From NCBI GenBank assembly GCA_017938145.1, contig JAGBCB010000018.1, positions 82,382-146,381 of the forward strand: a stretch of DNA of 64,000 nt. Direction: 5' to 3'. Source of the stretch: Lachnospiraceae bacterium. Its GTDB lineage: Bacteria > Bacillota > Clostridia > Lachnospirales > Lachnospiraceae. Numbering within the stretch: position 1 is the first letter of the stretch; each line of letters begins with the position of its first letter. The notes beneath the pieces are model-generated. The model did no database searches. It was not told the DNA's origin and was given only the letters and a program-made list of their open reading frames with translations. Of the stretch, positions 18,542 to 27,374 are shown one piece after another. The translations under genes were made by a program, and so were the position numbers.

Positions 18542-19342
18542 TTATTCACCCGCCTCTTCTTTCTCACTGATACTCTTTCTTCTGTCCGGTGAAATAAAGG
18601 ATTTCAGTTTTTCTTCTATGATACGTGGGTTTTCTCCGGCCTGAATGGATAACAGACCTTCTACCACGATTTCTTTCATCATAATTTCAGCTGCATCGTT
18701 CGCCTTCAACTTTGTAGAAACCGGAATACACAGCCAGTTTGCAAGTACGGAACCATAGAATGTAGTTACCAACGCAATCGCCATATTAGGACCTACGGAA
18801 TTAATATCCTGCAGGTTACCAAGCATGTTAATAAGACCGATAAGGGTACCGATCATACCCCAGGCAGGGCCCATGGAGCCAAGGCTTTCCCAGAAGGAAA
18901 TAATGGATTTATGTCTGTCACTAATACAGGATAATTCTGTTTCCAAAATGCTTCTTACAAACTCCGGGTCAGTACCGTCTACAATAAGTAAAACACCTTT
19001 TTTTACAAATTCGTCTTCAATAGACTCGTTGGCAGCTTCTTCCAATGCCAGCAAACCTTCTTTTCTTGCCACATTTGACAAATCGATAATTTGCTTGATA
19101 ACCTCTTCTTCGTTGTAGTTTACCGGTTTCATAATTAAGCCCAAGGATTTTAAGTTCTTCACATAGTCCTTGATACTTGAAGACATAACTAAACATACAG
19201 AAAAGGCACCACCAAAGGTAATTAAAGCAGAACCTGGATCAAGGAAAGCAAAAATACCTTTTACACCTTCTTCACCGGTAATAATTGCAATAATCATTAA
19301 AACCATGGCCAATACAAGACCAATAATCGACGCTATATCCAA
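18542..19342 (-). CDS. motA: Flagellar motor stator protein MotA (TTG start)
   Basis: Pentameric stator protein that pushes FliG. The 266-residue protein has four membrane segments, the second pair carrying the family pattern MGPAWGMIGTLIGLINML; the cytoplasmic loop between segments 2 and 3 contains the charged residues that contact FliG. The frame opens with TTG (no suitable ATG nearby), preceded by GGTGG. A promoter lies between swrD and motA. In B. subtilis motAB are outside the fla/che operon; here they are embedded in it. Confidence 0.95.
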   Translation of the reverse strand: MDIASIIGLVLAMVLMIIAIITGEEGVKGIFAFLDPGSALITFGGAFSVCLVMSSSIKDYVKNLKSLGLIMKPVNYNEEEVIKQIIDLSNVARKEGLLALEEAANESIEDEFVKKGVLLIVDGTDPEFVRSILETELSCISDRHKSIISFWESLGSMGPAWGMIGTLIGLINMLGNLQDINSVGPNMAIALVTTFYGSVLANWLCIPVSTKLKANDAAEIMMKEIVVEGLLSIQAGENPRIIEEKLKSFISPDRRKSISEKEEAGE

Positions 19343-19407
19343 AACAATCCACCTGCCATTTCTCTATTTTTTTACAAAATCTTGCATAAATCGTTCTTAT
19401 CTATCTG

Positions 19408-19436
19408 ATTATACCACTTTTTCTACAAAACTACAA
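19408..19436 (-). promoter_or_regulatory. Sigma-A-type promoter upstream of motA
   Basis: On the minus strand TTGTAG (19431-19436), 17-nt spacer, TATAAT (19408-19413). The -35 hexamer is formed by the last sense codon and stop codon of swrD. It would give motA-motB and downstream genes a second entry point inside the operon. The spacer begins with TTTTGTAGAAAA. Confidence 0.6.
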
Positions 19437-19622
19437 TATCTTGTTGAAAACTTCTTGCTTATACCTTACCACTAGGTCTCTTATTTCATAACGGCTTTCT
19501 CTTACAAATATCTTTTTACCGGTTGTTAATGTAATTACGGTATCCGGTACTTCTTCCACTGTTTCAATTAAATCCGCATTCAATGTAAATTTTGTATCAT
19601 TCAGCCTCGTTAATTCAATCAT
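19431..19622 (-). CDS. swrD: FlbD-family swarming motility protein SwrD
   Basis: Small protein of 63 residues with the FlbD/SwrD pattern (MIELTRLNDTKFTLNADLIE, then TTGKKIFVRES). In B. subtilis SwrD raises flagellar power and acts through the stator. Here it lies between flgE and motA, the gene position expected for the family and right beside the stator genes. Its final TTG-TAG forms the -35 box of the motA promoter. Confidence 0.93.
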   Translation of the reverse strand: MIELTRLNDTKFTLNADLIETVEEVPDTVITLTTGKKIFVRESRYEIRDLVVRYKQEVFNKIL

Positions 19623-19648
19623 TTTTCCATCTCTTTCTACACCAGAAC

Positions 19649-19676
19649 AAGGGTGACAGAGTTTTCTGTCACCCTA
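19649..19676 (-). other. Strong hairpin between flgE and swrD
   Basis: A perfect 9-bp inverted repeat (19651-19659 with 19666-19674; GGGTGACAG/CTGTCACCC) with a 6-nt loop lies 14 nt past the flgE stop. The minus-strand tail (TTGTTCTGG) is not a clear U tract. It may be a partial terminator or an mRNA-stability or processing element that sets hook-protein level. Confidence 0.7.
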
Positions 19677-19687
19677 TGTTATTGTAA

Positions 19688-21214
19688 TTATCTCTTAAGG
19701 TTAATCAATTCTTCCAACAATGTATCGGAAGTTGTAATGATTCTGGAGTTTGCCTGAAAACCTCTCTGCGTAGTAATCATGTTTGTAAATTCTACAGAAA
19801 GATCTACATTGGACATTTCTACTACACCGGTATTAAATTTACCTCCGGAAGAATCGATGCTCTCACCGATGCCGTCAAATTCGCCGGAGTTCTGTGTGGT
19901 AGCAAACAAGGAACCTCCTACTGCTTCCAAACCGGATGGATTAGCAAAGGTCGCAACTACAATCTGACCAAGCAGTCTGCTGGTACCGTTATCATACACA
20001 CCGTAAATCATTCCCAGATTATCTACGGTAACACCTTTCATATTACCGGCAGAACGGCCGGTGCCGTATCCGTCCAGGTCACCTTTGGTTGGCTCTATCT
20101 TAGTGGTGCCGCTCTGTGCATACATAGTAAGCGTTGAAAAATCAACATCAATAATTTCAAACGGATTGGTAGTTACATCACCCTCCGCTGTAGGATCTTC
20201 AAACTCTTCATCCTCAATGGAAAGGTTAAATTCCAAAGAATTGAAATTCTCTTCTTCTCCCGTTGTTGTTTCAGGAGCATCCCCACCTACAGTTACACTG
20301 GTAAACTTACCGGAAGAAGGATTGAATGCAAGCACAACACCCGCATCTCCTGTTTCATCTGCATTGATTACATATCCGCCGTCATCTGTTGTTTCTGCTT
20401 CATATGTAACACCACCAAAAGTAAGAGTAACATTTTCTCTTACAGTGTATGTATCTGTTAACTCATCATAGTTTACAAAAATGGAATCACCGTTGGAGTC
20501 CAAAACATCAGTTATGGTAACAGCATACTGGTTCTGCAGCTTAGCACCGTCATCTCCTTCAATCTGCTCGAGTTTTAAATTTGCAGTGTAGCTTCTACCC
20601 AGCTTGTCATAAAATGTAAAGTTGGTAAGCTTACCGGTTTCGGAATCAAATGCGGTATCCGCACTGTCGATATTACCGGAAAAATGAACTGCTGTAGTAG
20701 CTTCCGGCTCAGAGTACTGATTTGCCGGAGACATAATGCGCAGAGCACTTACGTTATCCTGTACCGTTTGATCCGGATTATTCGGATCAACCTGCCAACC
20801 CATTACAGCATAACCGGATGCATTACAAAGAGTACCGTTGGCATCTACCATAAAAGAACCGGCTCTGGTAAATAAATTACCATCACCATTATTTACTACG
20901 AAGAATCCATCACCTTCTATCATGATATCAAAAGGATTATCCGTTCTCTGGGAACCACCAACGCTGTCTACGGTTGTTGCAATAGAAGAAACACCTGCAC
21001 CAAGACCAATCTGCATTGCGTTCTGACCTGCTCTTCCGCTTTCTGCATTAGGACCTGTTGCATTGGATGAAGTCTGATATAAAACATCGGCAAAAGTCAC
21101 ATTACTGGACTTAAAACCTATTGTATTAACGTTAGAAATATTATTACCGATAACGTCCATCTTTGTCTGATGAACCTTTAATCCGGAAACACCGGAATAC
21201 AATGCTCTCATCAT
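19688..21214 (-). CDS. flgE: Flagellar hook protein FlgE
   Basis: Structural subunit of the hook. The 508-residue protein has the rod/hook N-terminal signature (ALYSGVSGLKVHQTKMDVIG, then NNISNVNTIGFKSS), a large variable middle, and the C-terminal helix (GVVEMSNVDLSVEFTNMI, TTQRGFQANSRIITTSD). The middle is acidic and Thr/Gly-rich. The first ATG of two is used, with GGAGG 10 nt upstream. It sits after the TIGR02530 gene, near flgD and fliK, which cap the hook and set its length. Confidence 0.97.
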   Translation of the reverse strand: MMRALYSGVSGLKVHQTKMDVIGNNISNVNTIGFKSSNVTFADVLYQTSSNATGPNAESGRAGQNAMQIGLGAGVSSIATTVDSVGGSQRTDNPFDIMIEGDGFFVVNNGDGNLFTRAGSFMVDANGTLCNASGYAVMGWQVDPNNPDQTVQDNVSALRIMSPANQYSEPEATTAVHFSGNIDSADTAFDSETGKLTNFTFYDKLGRSYTANLKLEQIEGDDGAKLQNQYAVTITDVLDSNGDSIFVNYDELTDTYTVRENVTLTFGGVTYEAETTDDGGYVINADETGDAGVVLAFNPSSGKFTSVTVGGDAPETTTGEEENFNSLEFNLSIEDEEFEDPTAEGDVTTNPFEIIDVDFSTLTMYAQSGTTKIEPTKGDLDGYGTGRSAGNMKGVTVDNLGMIYGVYDNGTSRLLGQIVVATFANPSGLEAVGGSLFATTQNSGEFDGIGESIDSSGGKFNTGVVEMSNVDLSVEFTNMITTQRGFQANSRIITTSDTLLEELINLKR

Positions 21215-21238
21215 AAGTCATTAACCTCCTAATCTGTG

Positions 21239-21290
21239 GCTTCCCGTCTGTCGTTCGGGGAAGCATCGCCTCCTTAAAAGGTCCGGCGAT
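21239..21290 (-). other. Paired hairpins in the flgE leader
   Basis: Two inverted repeats lie between the TIGR02530 gene and flgE: GCTTCCC/GGGAAGC (21239-21245 and 21258-21264) and ATCGCC/GGCGAT (21265-21270 and 21285-21290). The second encloses AAGGAGG on the minus strand, which could act as a decoy ribosome site. The function is unknown; they may stabilise the mRNA or tune hook-protein translation. Confidence 0.5.
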
Positions 21291-21307
21291 ATATATTCAG
21301 TTATGTG

Positions 21308-21706
21308 TTATACCACCACGGCTCCGTCAATGTTGGAAAAGATTTTTTCTTCTCCGCCTGCCACTGCGGTTATTACCGTGTTGTTCTTGACATTTACTAT
21401 AAATGCAAGATTATCCATCATAACCAAAGATTCTTTTATTCCTTTGGCTTCTGCGGCCTTCACTGCCTGATTTAAACGTTCCTTCTGGGTTTCGGAAAGG
21501 TCGATATTCCTGCTCACCAGTCGTTCGCTGGCATGCTTGGAAAACTTTAGTTCTCCCCGTTCGGCAATCTTCTTTTGCTCCAGAATCTCTGCAAAGGATT
21601 GTCCCTTGCCTATAGAAACGCTTTGCTCTGCTGCAGTTCCCTGATTCAGGAATTGACCACGCATTTGCTCAATGGAATATCGTCTATCCACATTAAGCTG
21701 TGTCAT
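21308..21706 (-). CDS. TIGR02530-family flagellar operon protein
   Basis: Family found in flagellar operons of Clostridia and relatives between flgD and flgE; its exact role is not established. The 132-residue protein has the family core in the C-terminal part: LKFSKHASERLVSRNI, then a helix rich in Ala/Glu/Lys, and LAFIVNVKNNTVITA near the end. The position between the hook cap and hook genes points to hook assembly. A good AGGAAGGAG site precedes the ATG. Confidence 0.85.
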   Translation of the reverse strand: MTQLNVDRRYSIEQMRGQFLNQGTAAEQSVSIGKGQSFAEILEQKKIAERGELKFSKHASERLVSRNIDLSETQKERLNQAVKAAEAKGIKESLVMMDNLAFIVNVKNNTVITAVAGGEEKIFSNIDGAVVV

Positions 21707-21719
21707 TTTAGGCTCCTTC

Positions 21720-22541
21720 CTATGCTTCCTCTACAGCTGCTGCTCCTTTTTCTGTTTCAGGTTCAGCCTCTGCTCCCTCGGTTTCTTCCTTTACCGTTGG
21801 ATGAGGATTATAAATATTTACTGTCAGCTTATCGTCTACCGTTGTCAGCTTTTCATCATTGAATACTACGGAGAACTTATAACTTCCTGCCTGTAACTCC
21901 TGTAAGATTTCTTTCTTTACGGTTACTGTGTCTCCGGAAAGTACCACATAATTATCATCCAACACTGCATTACCAACCAAAACAGCAACCTCCGTTGCCT
22001 TTGCAGGGTCATTACCAAGACTTACTTTAAACTGTAAATCTTCCGGTTCATCACCGTTAAAATTAAATGTAACCTGTTCCGTAACACCCGGCTTATTCTG
22101 ATTATACTGATATTCACTGTCAACAACAGAATAAAGGTCTTCCATGGAGTACAGCGAACCATTGATACTGAATTTTGCCTGTCCGCCGGATACGCTGATG
22201 AAATCCACAACGCCTTCCTTTAACTGCTTGTTGCCGGATGCATCTTCTGTTGATACAATAACATGCTTGCCAACCAGGGAGAAAATCTGAGTATTTTCCG
22301 TTGTCTTGGATAAAGACTGTAATTCTTCCAACTGGCTGAAGGTTGCCATCTGTGAAATCCATTCGGTATTCGTGGTAGGCTCTAACGGATCCTGATGCTG
22401 CATTTCAGCAATAAGAAGCTGTAAAAATGCATCCTGCCCAAGGTTTGTGGTACCTTTGGTTTCTTTTTTTTCAGCGGTTGTTGTGGTAGCGTTATTCTCC
22501 AACACTTTACCATTTTCAACCGGCATCATTAAGTTACTCAT
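21720..22541 (-). CDS. flgD: Hook-capping protein FlgD
   Basis: Scaffold for hook assembly. The 273-residue protein has the conserved N-terminal FlgD motif (LGQDAFLQLLIAEMQHQDPL, then EPTTNTEWISQMATFSQLE), a central beta-rich Tudor/Ig-like region, and an Ala/Glu-rich C-terminal tail of about 30 residues that looks unstructured and is not typical of short FlgDs. It lies 15 nt after fliK in the usual order. Confidence 0.95.
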   Translation of the reverse strand: MSNLMMPVENGKVLENNATTTTAEKKETKGTTNLGQDAFLQLLIAEMQHQDPLEPTTNTEWISQMATFSQLEELQSLSKTTENTQIFSLVGKHVIVSTEDASGNKQLKEGVVDFISVSGGQAKFSINGSLYSMEDLYSVVDSEYQYNQNKPGVTEQVTFNFNGDEPEDLQFKVSLGNDPAKATEVAVLVGNAVLDDNYVVLSGDTVTVKKEILQELQAGSYKFSVVFNDEKLTTVDDKLTVNIYNPHPTVKEETEGAEAEPETEKGAAAVEEA

Positions 22542-22556
22542 GAATCCTCCTTAAGC

Positions 22557-23897
22557 TTACGCCATATAGTTTACGGTACTTTCTCCGCCTTCCATGAGGA
22601 TTTTTGCCAGTTGGTCATTGTCCTCATTCTGACTGAGCTCTTCCTCATTGATAAATCTGCGGTTTCCGTTTTTTTGTTCTTCCTGGGAGCTTTCGTTTGC
22701 CTGTCCGTTCTTATCAAACTCGAAGTTTCCTACAGTTACTTCAATGGTATCAACTTTAAGTCCCTGTTCCTGAAGCATTTCCTTAAACTGTACCAGATTA
22801 CGCTCAATGGCTTCTCTTGCCAGTTCATTTTCCGTAATAAACTTCGCTTTCATTGTTCCGTCTGCATCCGCAGATACGGTAAGGTTAACTTTACCAAGTT
22901 TCTCCGGTGTAAGAACAATTTCAAGACTTGTTGTTTCTGCTGTTACAGATACTTTGATTTTCTCTAAAATCTGGTCAGCAACCTCACGAACCATCTGTAC
23001 AATATCTTTCTGTCCGGTAATCTCGCCGATTTTCTGTGCAGCCTTCTGCAAATTGTTTACGAACTGCTCCGTAAAGTTATCTACTTCTGTAGAATCATCT
23101 GTATTTCGATCTTTTGCGGAATTTTCCGTATTCTTGTCCTCTATACGTACGGTTGCATCTTCCTCTGTGTTTTCTTCAAAGCTTACAGAAATTTCATTTT
23201 CTACCATTGTAGAAACTTCTTCCTGCTCATCTTCTTCTGTCTCTGCGAGCTGATTCAATGCGTCTTCTATCATTCCGGCAAAGTCAGAATCTTCAAAAGC
23301 CATCAACAACTCCTCCGTTGTAATTCCTGCTTCTTGTAAAATCTGCTCTACCTGAGCGGTAAGCTCATTTACGGTGTTTAATAACTCCGCATCGGTAAGA
23401 AGTACTACCGCATCCTGTTCGCTGTTTGCCATAAGAACAAGATTTTGTAACGTTTCCGGCTGGATTAACTGAAGATTTGTAATTCCGAGCTGTTCCAACA
23501 TTTGATTCAGCTCTTCGTCACTGATTCCCAGTAACTCCTTAACCGCTTCCGCAACCTGATTAAGAATACCTGCCGCACGTTCTGCCGCTTCGACATCATC
23601 GGCTTCTTCCGTAACTTTTGCCTTCGCGAGTTCAGGCTTTTCTTCTGCTGTTTGTAAATTGTCCTTTTTTTCAGTGGACACCTCTGTCGGTTTTGCAGGC
23701 TGCTCTGCCTTATCAACCGTTGCAGCAGAAGCTTTTTTGATTTCTGCCGGCTGTGAATTTTGTCCGTTTTCTGCACCGATATTCTGTGACATCTGAATCA
23801 ACTGGTCAAAGGATGAATCATTTGACTTCACAGAAGCACTCTTTGCAGAAAACATCATTCCACCGCCGGACACACCAAAAATCTGCTGTGTCTGCAT
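22557..23897 (-). CDS. fliK: Hook-length control protein FliK
   Basis: Secreted molecular ruler that triggers the FlhB export switch. The 446-residue protein is long, acidic and low-complexity through the middle (Glu/Asp/Thr/Asn-rich, about 215-280). The C-terminal domain (about 300-405) carries the conserved pattern LEIVLTPEKLGKVNLTVSAD, typical of Flg_hook/FliK_C. The N-terminal two thirds are poorly conserved in the family, so the call rests on the C-terminal domain and the position next to flgD. Confidence 0.9.
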   Translation of the reverse strand: MQTQQIFGVSGGGMMFSAKSASVKSNDSSFDQLIQMSQNIGAENGQNSQPAEIKKASAATVDKAEQPAKPTEVSTEKKDNLQTAEEKPELAKAKVTEEADDVEAAERAAGILNQVAEAVKELLGISDEELNQMLEQLGITNLQLIQPETLQNLVLMANSEQDAVVLLTDAELLNTVNELTAQVEQILQEAGITTEELLMAFEDSDFAGMIEDALNQLAETEEDEQEEVSTMVENEISVSFEENTEEDATVRIEDKNTENSAKDRNTDDSTEVDNFTEQFVNNLQKAAQKIGEITGQKDIVQMVREVADQILEKIKVSVTAETTSLEIVLTPEKLGKVNLTVSADADGTMKAKFITENELAREAIERNLVQFKEMLQEQGLKVDTIEVTVGNFEFDKNGQANESSQEEQKNGNRRFINEEELSQNEDNDQLAKILMEGGESTVNYMA

Positions 23898-23951
23898 ATG
23901 TTTTCTCCTTTCTTGTAATCAAAAGGAGTCCGTTCCTCTTTGATACGATAA

Positions 23952-24719
23952 TCAGAGACCCTCCATACCAAGCTCAATCATGCGGTTGGTGATTCTTGCT
24001 GCAAATAACGGATCCATCTCAGCTAAGATTTTTGATACGGTTGCCGGTTTAATATGCTCCAATATTCTGCAGATCTGATCGATATCACTAGGCCATTCGG
24101 AAAGAATGTCGGCAGCTTCGCCCGGATCCATTTTCGCATAGATATCCGCCTGCTCTTTAATGCTGTCTTCTATCATTTTCTTTTCCAAAAGCTCTTCGTA
24201 AATCTTGGCTGCATTGTTTGGATACATTTCTGCATACCATTTCAAATACTCGTCTGTTGACGGAGCCTTTTCGTTGAATACGACCTCATAGTCGAATTGT
24301 TCACGAAGCTTTGCAAACTCATCCTGCTCTTCCTCATAATGCCGCAGAGAATCAATTTCCTTTTGCATCTCTGCAAAGCGGCTGGCATAATCAGAGTTCT
24401 CTTCTCTATATTTATCGACCTGTTCTTCCAATTTCTTAATATAATCTACCGCTTCTGCAAGATTTTTATATGGATATGCATTCTCATATGCTTCCTGTTC
24501 TTCAGAAACATCCGGTAAAATCCGGTTAATGACCGGAATGTCTTTTAATACCGGGCGAAGCACCTCACTGCCAAGACCTCCCACATCAAATTTAATGAGC
24601 AGGGCAAGAATTGCCAGCCAGATAAGTACAATTAAAAAAATAATCAGGACGGTCAAAATCTTACCGCCGCCACTGCGTTCTTCCTTATCCAAATCCTGAA
24701 TTTTGTCTTTTTTTGCCAT
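23952..24719 (-). CDS. ylxF: MotE/YlxF-like flagellar protein (MgtE-N fold)
   Basis: Protein of 255 residues with an N-terminal membrane helix (about 20-45), a coiled-coil middle (about 90-145), and a C-terminal MgtE-N-like region with the repeated DPGEAADILSEW and HIKPATVSKILAEMDP patterns. This architecture and the slot between fliJ and fliK match YlxF in B. subtilis and the MotE family in other bacteria. Its role in assembly or stator function is inferred from family membership. Confidence 0.85.
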   Translation of the reverse strand: MAKKDKIQDLDKEERSGGGKILTVLIIFLIVLIWLAILALLIKFDVGGLGSEVLRPVLKDIPVINRILPDVSEEQEAYENAYPYKNLAEAVDYIKKLEEQVDKYREENSDYASRFAEMQKEIDSLRHYEEEQDEFAKLREQFDYEVVFNEKAPSTDEYLKWYAEMYPNNAAKIYEELLEKKMIEDSIKEQADIYAKMDPGEAADILSEWPSDIDQICRILEHIKPATVSKILAEMDPLFAARITNRMIELGMEGL

Positions 24720-24721
24720 AG

Positions 24722-25177
24722 CTATTCTTCCCTTTCTCTCGCCTTACCAAAACGGAAGGTTACTAGTTCATTAATTTCCTGCTGGTCGGCAGCTTCCATT
24801 TCTTTTAAAAATTCTTCAAAAGCATGCTCCTTCAGTTTTTCCTGGATTTTTCGCTCTTTCATGGCATTTTCCAGTTTTGCCTGAGCAAGCTGCATATTTT
24901 TTTCTGCCTGCTTAACCACCAGAATTTGCTCCGCAATCCGGTATTCCATAGACTTTATGGCATGCTCCAGTTGGGTTAACTCGTGAACATTAATAGAGGA
25001 GGACATTTCCTGACGCTTTTGCTCCACATACTGCTCTTTTCTTGCAATAAGCTCTGCCAGCTTTGCCTCCTCCTCATTTAATGTCATTCTGGCAAGACCA
25101 TAGGCAGTTTTTGCCTGTTCTTCCAGCTTTTCTTTAATATTCAGCAGACTCTGCATTTTGTAAACAAATTTAGCCAT
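24722..25177 (-). CDS. fliJ: Flagellar export chaperone FliJ
   Basis: Coiled-coil stalk protein of the flagellar export ATPase complex. Nearly the whole 151-residue protein is predicted helix rich in Ala/Glu/Lys, beginning MAKFVYKMQSLLNIKEKLEEQ, as in other Firmicute FliJs. The ATG at 25177 is preferred over a TTG two codons upstream because the AAGGG site lies 11 nt from the ATG and only 5 nt from the TTG. It overlaps the fliI stop by 8 nt. Confidence 0.92.
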   Translation of the reverse strand: MAKFVYKMQSLLNIKEKLEEQAKTAYGLARMTLNEEEAKLAELIARKEQYVEQKRQEMSSSINVHELTQLEHAIKSMEYRIAEQILVVKQAEKNMQLAQAKLENAMKERKIQEKLKEHAFEEFLKEMEAADQQEINELVTFRFGKAREREE

Positions 25178-26474
25178 CTGCAAAAATTCCCTTCAACAGC
25201 TCAACGGTTTCTTCAAAGGTAAACTTTTCGTCCACCTGCTGCATTAAAAACTCATTTACTGCATTTATCTTCGATATTGCATAGTCAATTTCTTTATTGG
25301 AACCGGACTTATACGCACCGATATTGATTAAATCTTCTGCCTCCCCGTAGGTTGCAAGAACATTTTTCAGTTTGTTGGCAACCTGCTTATGCTCCTTTGT
25401 AGCAATGGAACTCATAACTCGTGAAATACTCTGCAGAATATCGATGGCCGGATAATGGTTTTTGTGAGCCATTTTTCTGGAAAGAACAATATGTCCGTCC
25501 AGAATACCTCTTGCTGTGTCAGCGATAGGTTCGTTCATGTCATCACCATCTACTAAAACGGTATAAATTCCGGTAATGGAACCCTTGGCGGTTTTTCCCG
25601 CACGTTCCAAAAGTTTTGGCATTTCTGCATAAACGCTCGGCGGATAACCACGGGATACCGGAGGTTCCCCGGAAGCCAGACCGATTTCTCTTTGTGCCAT
25701 GGAAAAACGGGTCATGGAGTCCATCATAAGCAAAACGTCCTTGCCGCAGTCTCGGAAATATTCCGCAATGGCGGTAGCAGTTTTTGCAGCTTTTTTACGG
25801 ATTAACGCCGGCTGATCGGAAGTTGCAACCACAATAACAGAACGGCGAACACCTTCTTCTCCAAGGTCACGTTCCAAGAATTCCCGGACCTCTCGACCAC
25901 GCTCACCAATAAGGGCAATAACATTAATATCTGCCTTGGTATTTCTTGCAAACATACCGAGCAACGTACTTTTACCAACGCCGGAGCCGGCAAAAATACC
26001 GATTCTCTGGCCTTTACCCAGGGTCATAATAGCATCTACAGCCTTAACGCCCAGAGGCAGAACCTCCTGAATCAATACACGTTCCATTGGGTTTGGCGGC
26101 ATAGCATCGGAATTCCGGGATTCCTTCAGATGAAGCTCTGTACCATCGAAAGGCTGACCAAGCCCGTTCAAAACCATTCCAAGCAATTCCGGACCTACCG
26201 GAATCTGTGTAGCTTCGCAATTTCCTTCCACATAGTCGCCGATTTGTACACCGGAAATATCTTCGTAGGGCATTAACTGAAGTCGTCCGTCGGTAAAGCC
26301 AACTACTTCAGCCAGCACGGTTTTATCACTTCCCGCAAGGACAATCCGGCAGGTATCCCCAACCTTTGCCTCCGGGCCGTTGGATTCTACCGTAAGGCCA
26401 ACCACCTTAACAACCTTGCCGTAGGTCTTTATGTAATTTTTATTGCATAAATCCAGATATCCGGCTACATTCAT
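25170..26474 (-). CDS. fliI: Flagellar export ATPase FliI
   Basis: Hexameric ATPase that energises flagellar export. The 434-residue protein is homologous to the F1 beta subunit: Walker A at 163-170 (AGSGVGKST), Walker B (VLLMMDSMTRFSMAQREI), and the conserved EPPVSRGYPPSV-type catalytic region with the type III ATPase hallmark. Length matches the family. It lies in the fliH-fliI-fliJ order, 15 nt after fliH. Confidence 0.97.
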   Translation of the reverse strand: MNVAGYLDLCNKNYIKTYGKVVKVVGLTVESNGPEAKVGDTCRIVLAGSDKTVLAEVVGFTDGRLQLMPYEDISGVQIGDYVEGNCEATQIPVGPELLGMVLNGLGQPFDGTELHLKESRNSDAMPPNPMERVLIQEVLPLGVKAVDAIMTLGKGQRIGIFAGSGVGKSTLLGMFARNTKADINVIALIGERGREVREFLERDLGEEGVRRSVIVVATSDQPALIRKKAAKTATAIAEYFRDCGKDVLLMMDSMTRFSMAQREIGLASGEPPVSRGYPPSVYAEMPKLLERAGKTAKGSITGIYTVLVDGDDMNEPIADTARGILDGHIVLSRKMAHKNHYPAIDILQSISRVMSSIATKEHKQVANKLKNVLATYGEAEDLINIGAYKSGSNKEIDYAISKINAVNEFLMQQVDEKFTFEETVELLKGIFADG

Positions 26475-26489
26475 GTTATTTCATCCTAT

Positions 26490-27374
26490 TTAACCGAGGA
26501 GTGACAGTTCTTCCAACAGACCGTTTAATCTGACACCAAGACCACAGTCAATCACACGGTTTTCATTTTCAAGTTTGCAGCTGCCATCCGGCAGATCTGC
26601 GGATTTTTTAAACTCCAGAGCATATTTATCCTTGTAATACTCTTTGATTTTTGGAAACAGGGAAGCATATTTTTTGTAATCTTCTTCGCTTAAAACCACG
26701 TCAAAATAGGTATCCTTCTGGGCAAAACCCAAACCCGTTTCTATTAAATAAACCAAAATTTCTTTATGGTTATCATAAGCAACATTGGTCAACTTCTTGA
26801 CAAGTTCCACCAATATTTTTGCAAAGGCAGGTTCTAACTCAGCAATTTTGGCTTGATATTCCTGCTCTAATTCTATTCTTCTGGCCTCCAATGCAGAAAG
26901 AGCCCGTTCTTCCTCTTCTTTGGCTCTCTTTGCACCCTCCTCGTATCCCTGGGCAGACGCCATCTTTAAAATGCCTTCTTTAGCAGCTTCTGCATCACGC
27001 TTTCCTGCTTCGATAAGACCGTTTGCCTGCGCTCTGGCAGTATTGACAATATCTTCGCCTTTCCGGTTTATAATCGGCGTCATTTCCGCCATAATTTCTT
27101 CCCGGAGAGAATTTTTTATTTCTTCAATATCCTGTTCGGTAAGTTCCGGTTTTGCCTCCGGAGTTTCTTCGGAAATCTCAAGTTCACCCAAATCTTCTAC
27201 CAAAAGACCCGGCACAAATTCCTGCACTTCTTTAGGTTCCGACAAAACAGGCTTTGCGGATACTATTTTACGTACACGTTCTTCAATCTCATTCTCACGG
27301 ACTTCCATATCCAGAGATTTAATTTTCTGAGTGTCATAGGCAATGGAATATGCCTTAATCATGTTACTAGACAA
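26490..27374 (-). CDS. fliH: Flagellar export ATPase regulator FliH (probable TTG start)
   Basis: Peripheral stalk that holds and regulates FliI. An acidic N-terminal part is followed by a long Ala/Glu/Lys helix (about 130-200) and the FliH C-terminal domain (AKILVELVKKLTNVAYDNHKE). Start choice: the only ATG in range (27362) lies 23 nt from the strong GGAGGTGA site, while TTG at 27374 lies 8 nt after it and gives MSSNMIKAYS, which resembles other FliH N-termini. A GTG at 27386 overlaps the Shine-Dalgarno itself. The chosen start overlaps fliG by 8 nt. Confidence 0.88.
   Translation of the reverse strand: MSSNMIKAYSIAYDTQKIKSLDMEVRENEIEERVRKIVSAKPVLSEPKEVQEFVPGLLVEDLGELEISEETPEAKPELTEQDIEEIKNSLREEIMAEMTPIINRKGEDIVNTARAQANGLIEAGKRDAEAAKEGILKMASAQGYEEGAKRAKEEEERALSALEARRIELEQEYQAKIAELEPAFAKILVELVKKLTNVAYDNHKEILVYLIETGLGFAQKDTYFDVVLSEEDYKKYASLFPKIKEYYKDKYALEFKKSADLPDGSCKLENENRVIDCGLGVRLNGLLEELSLLG

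Noticed and set aside
21233-21268. 40-codon ORF with AAGGAGG in the flgE leader (minus)
   Set aside because: Only 2 nt between the site and ATG, runs out of frame into flgE, and overlaps hairpins; more likely structural RNA.
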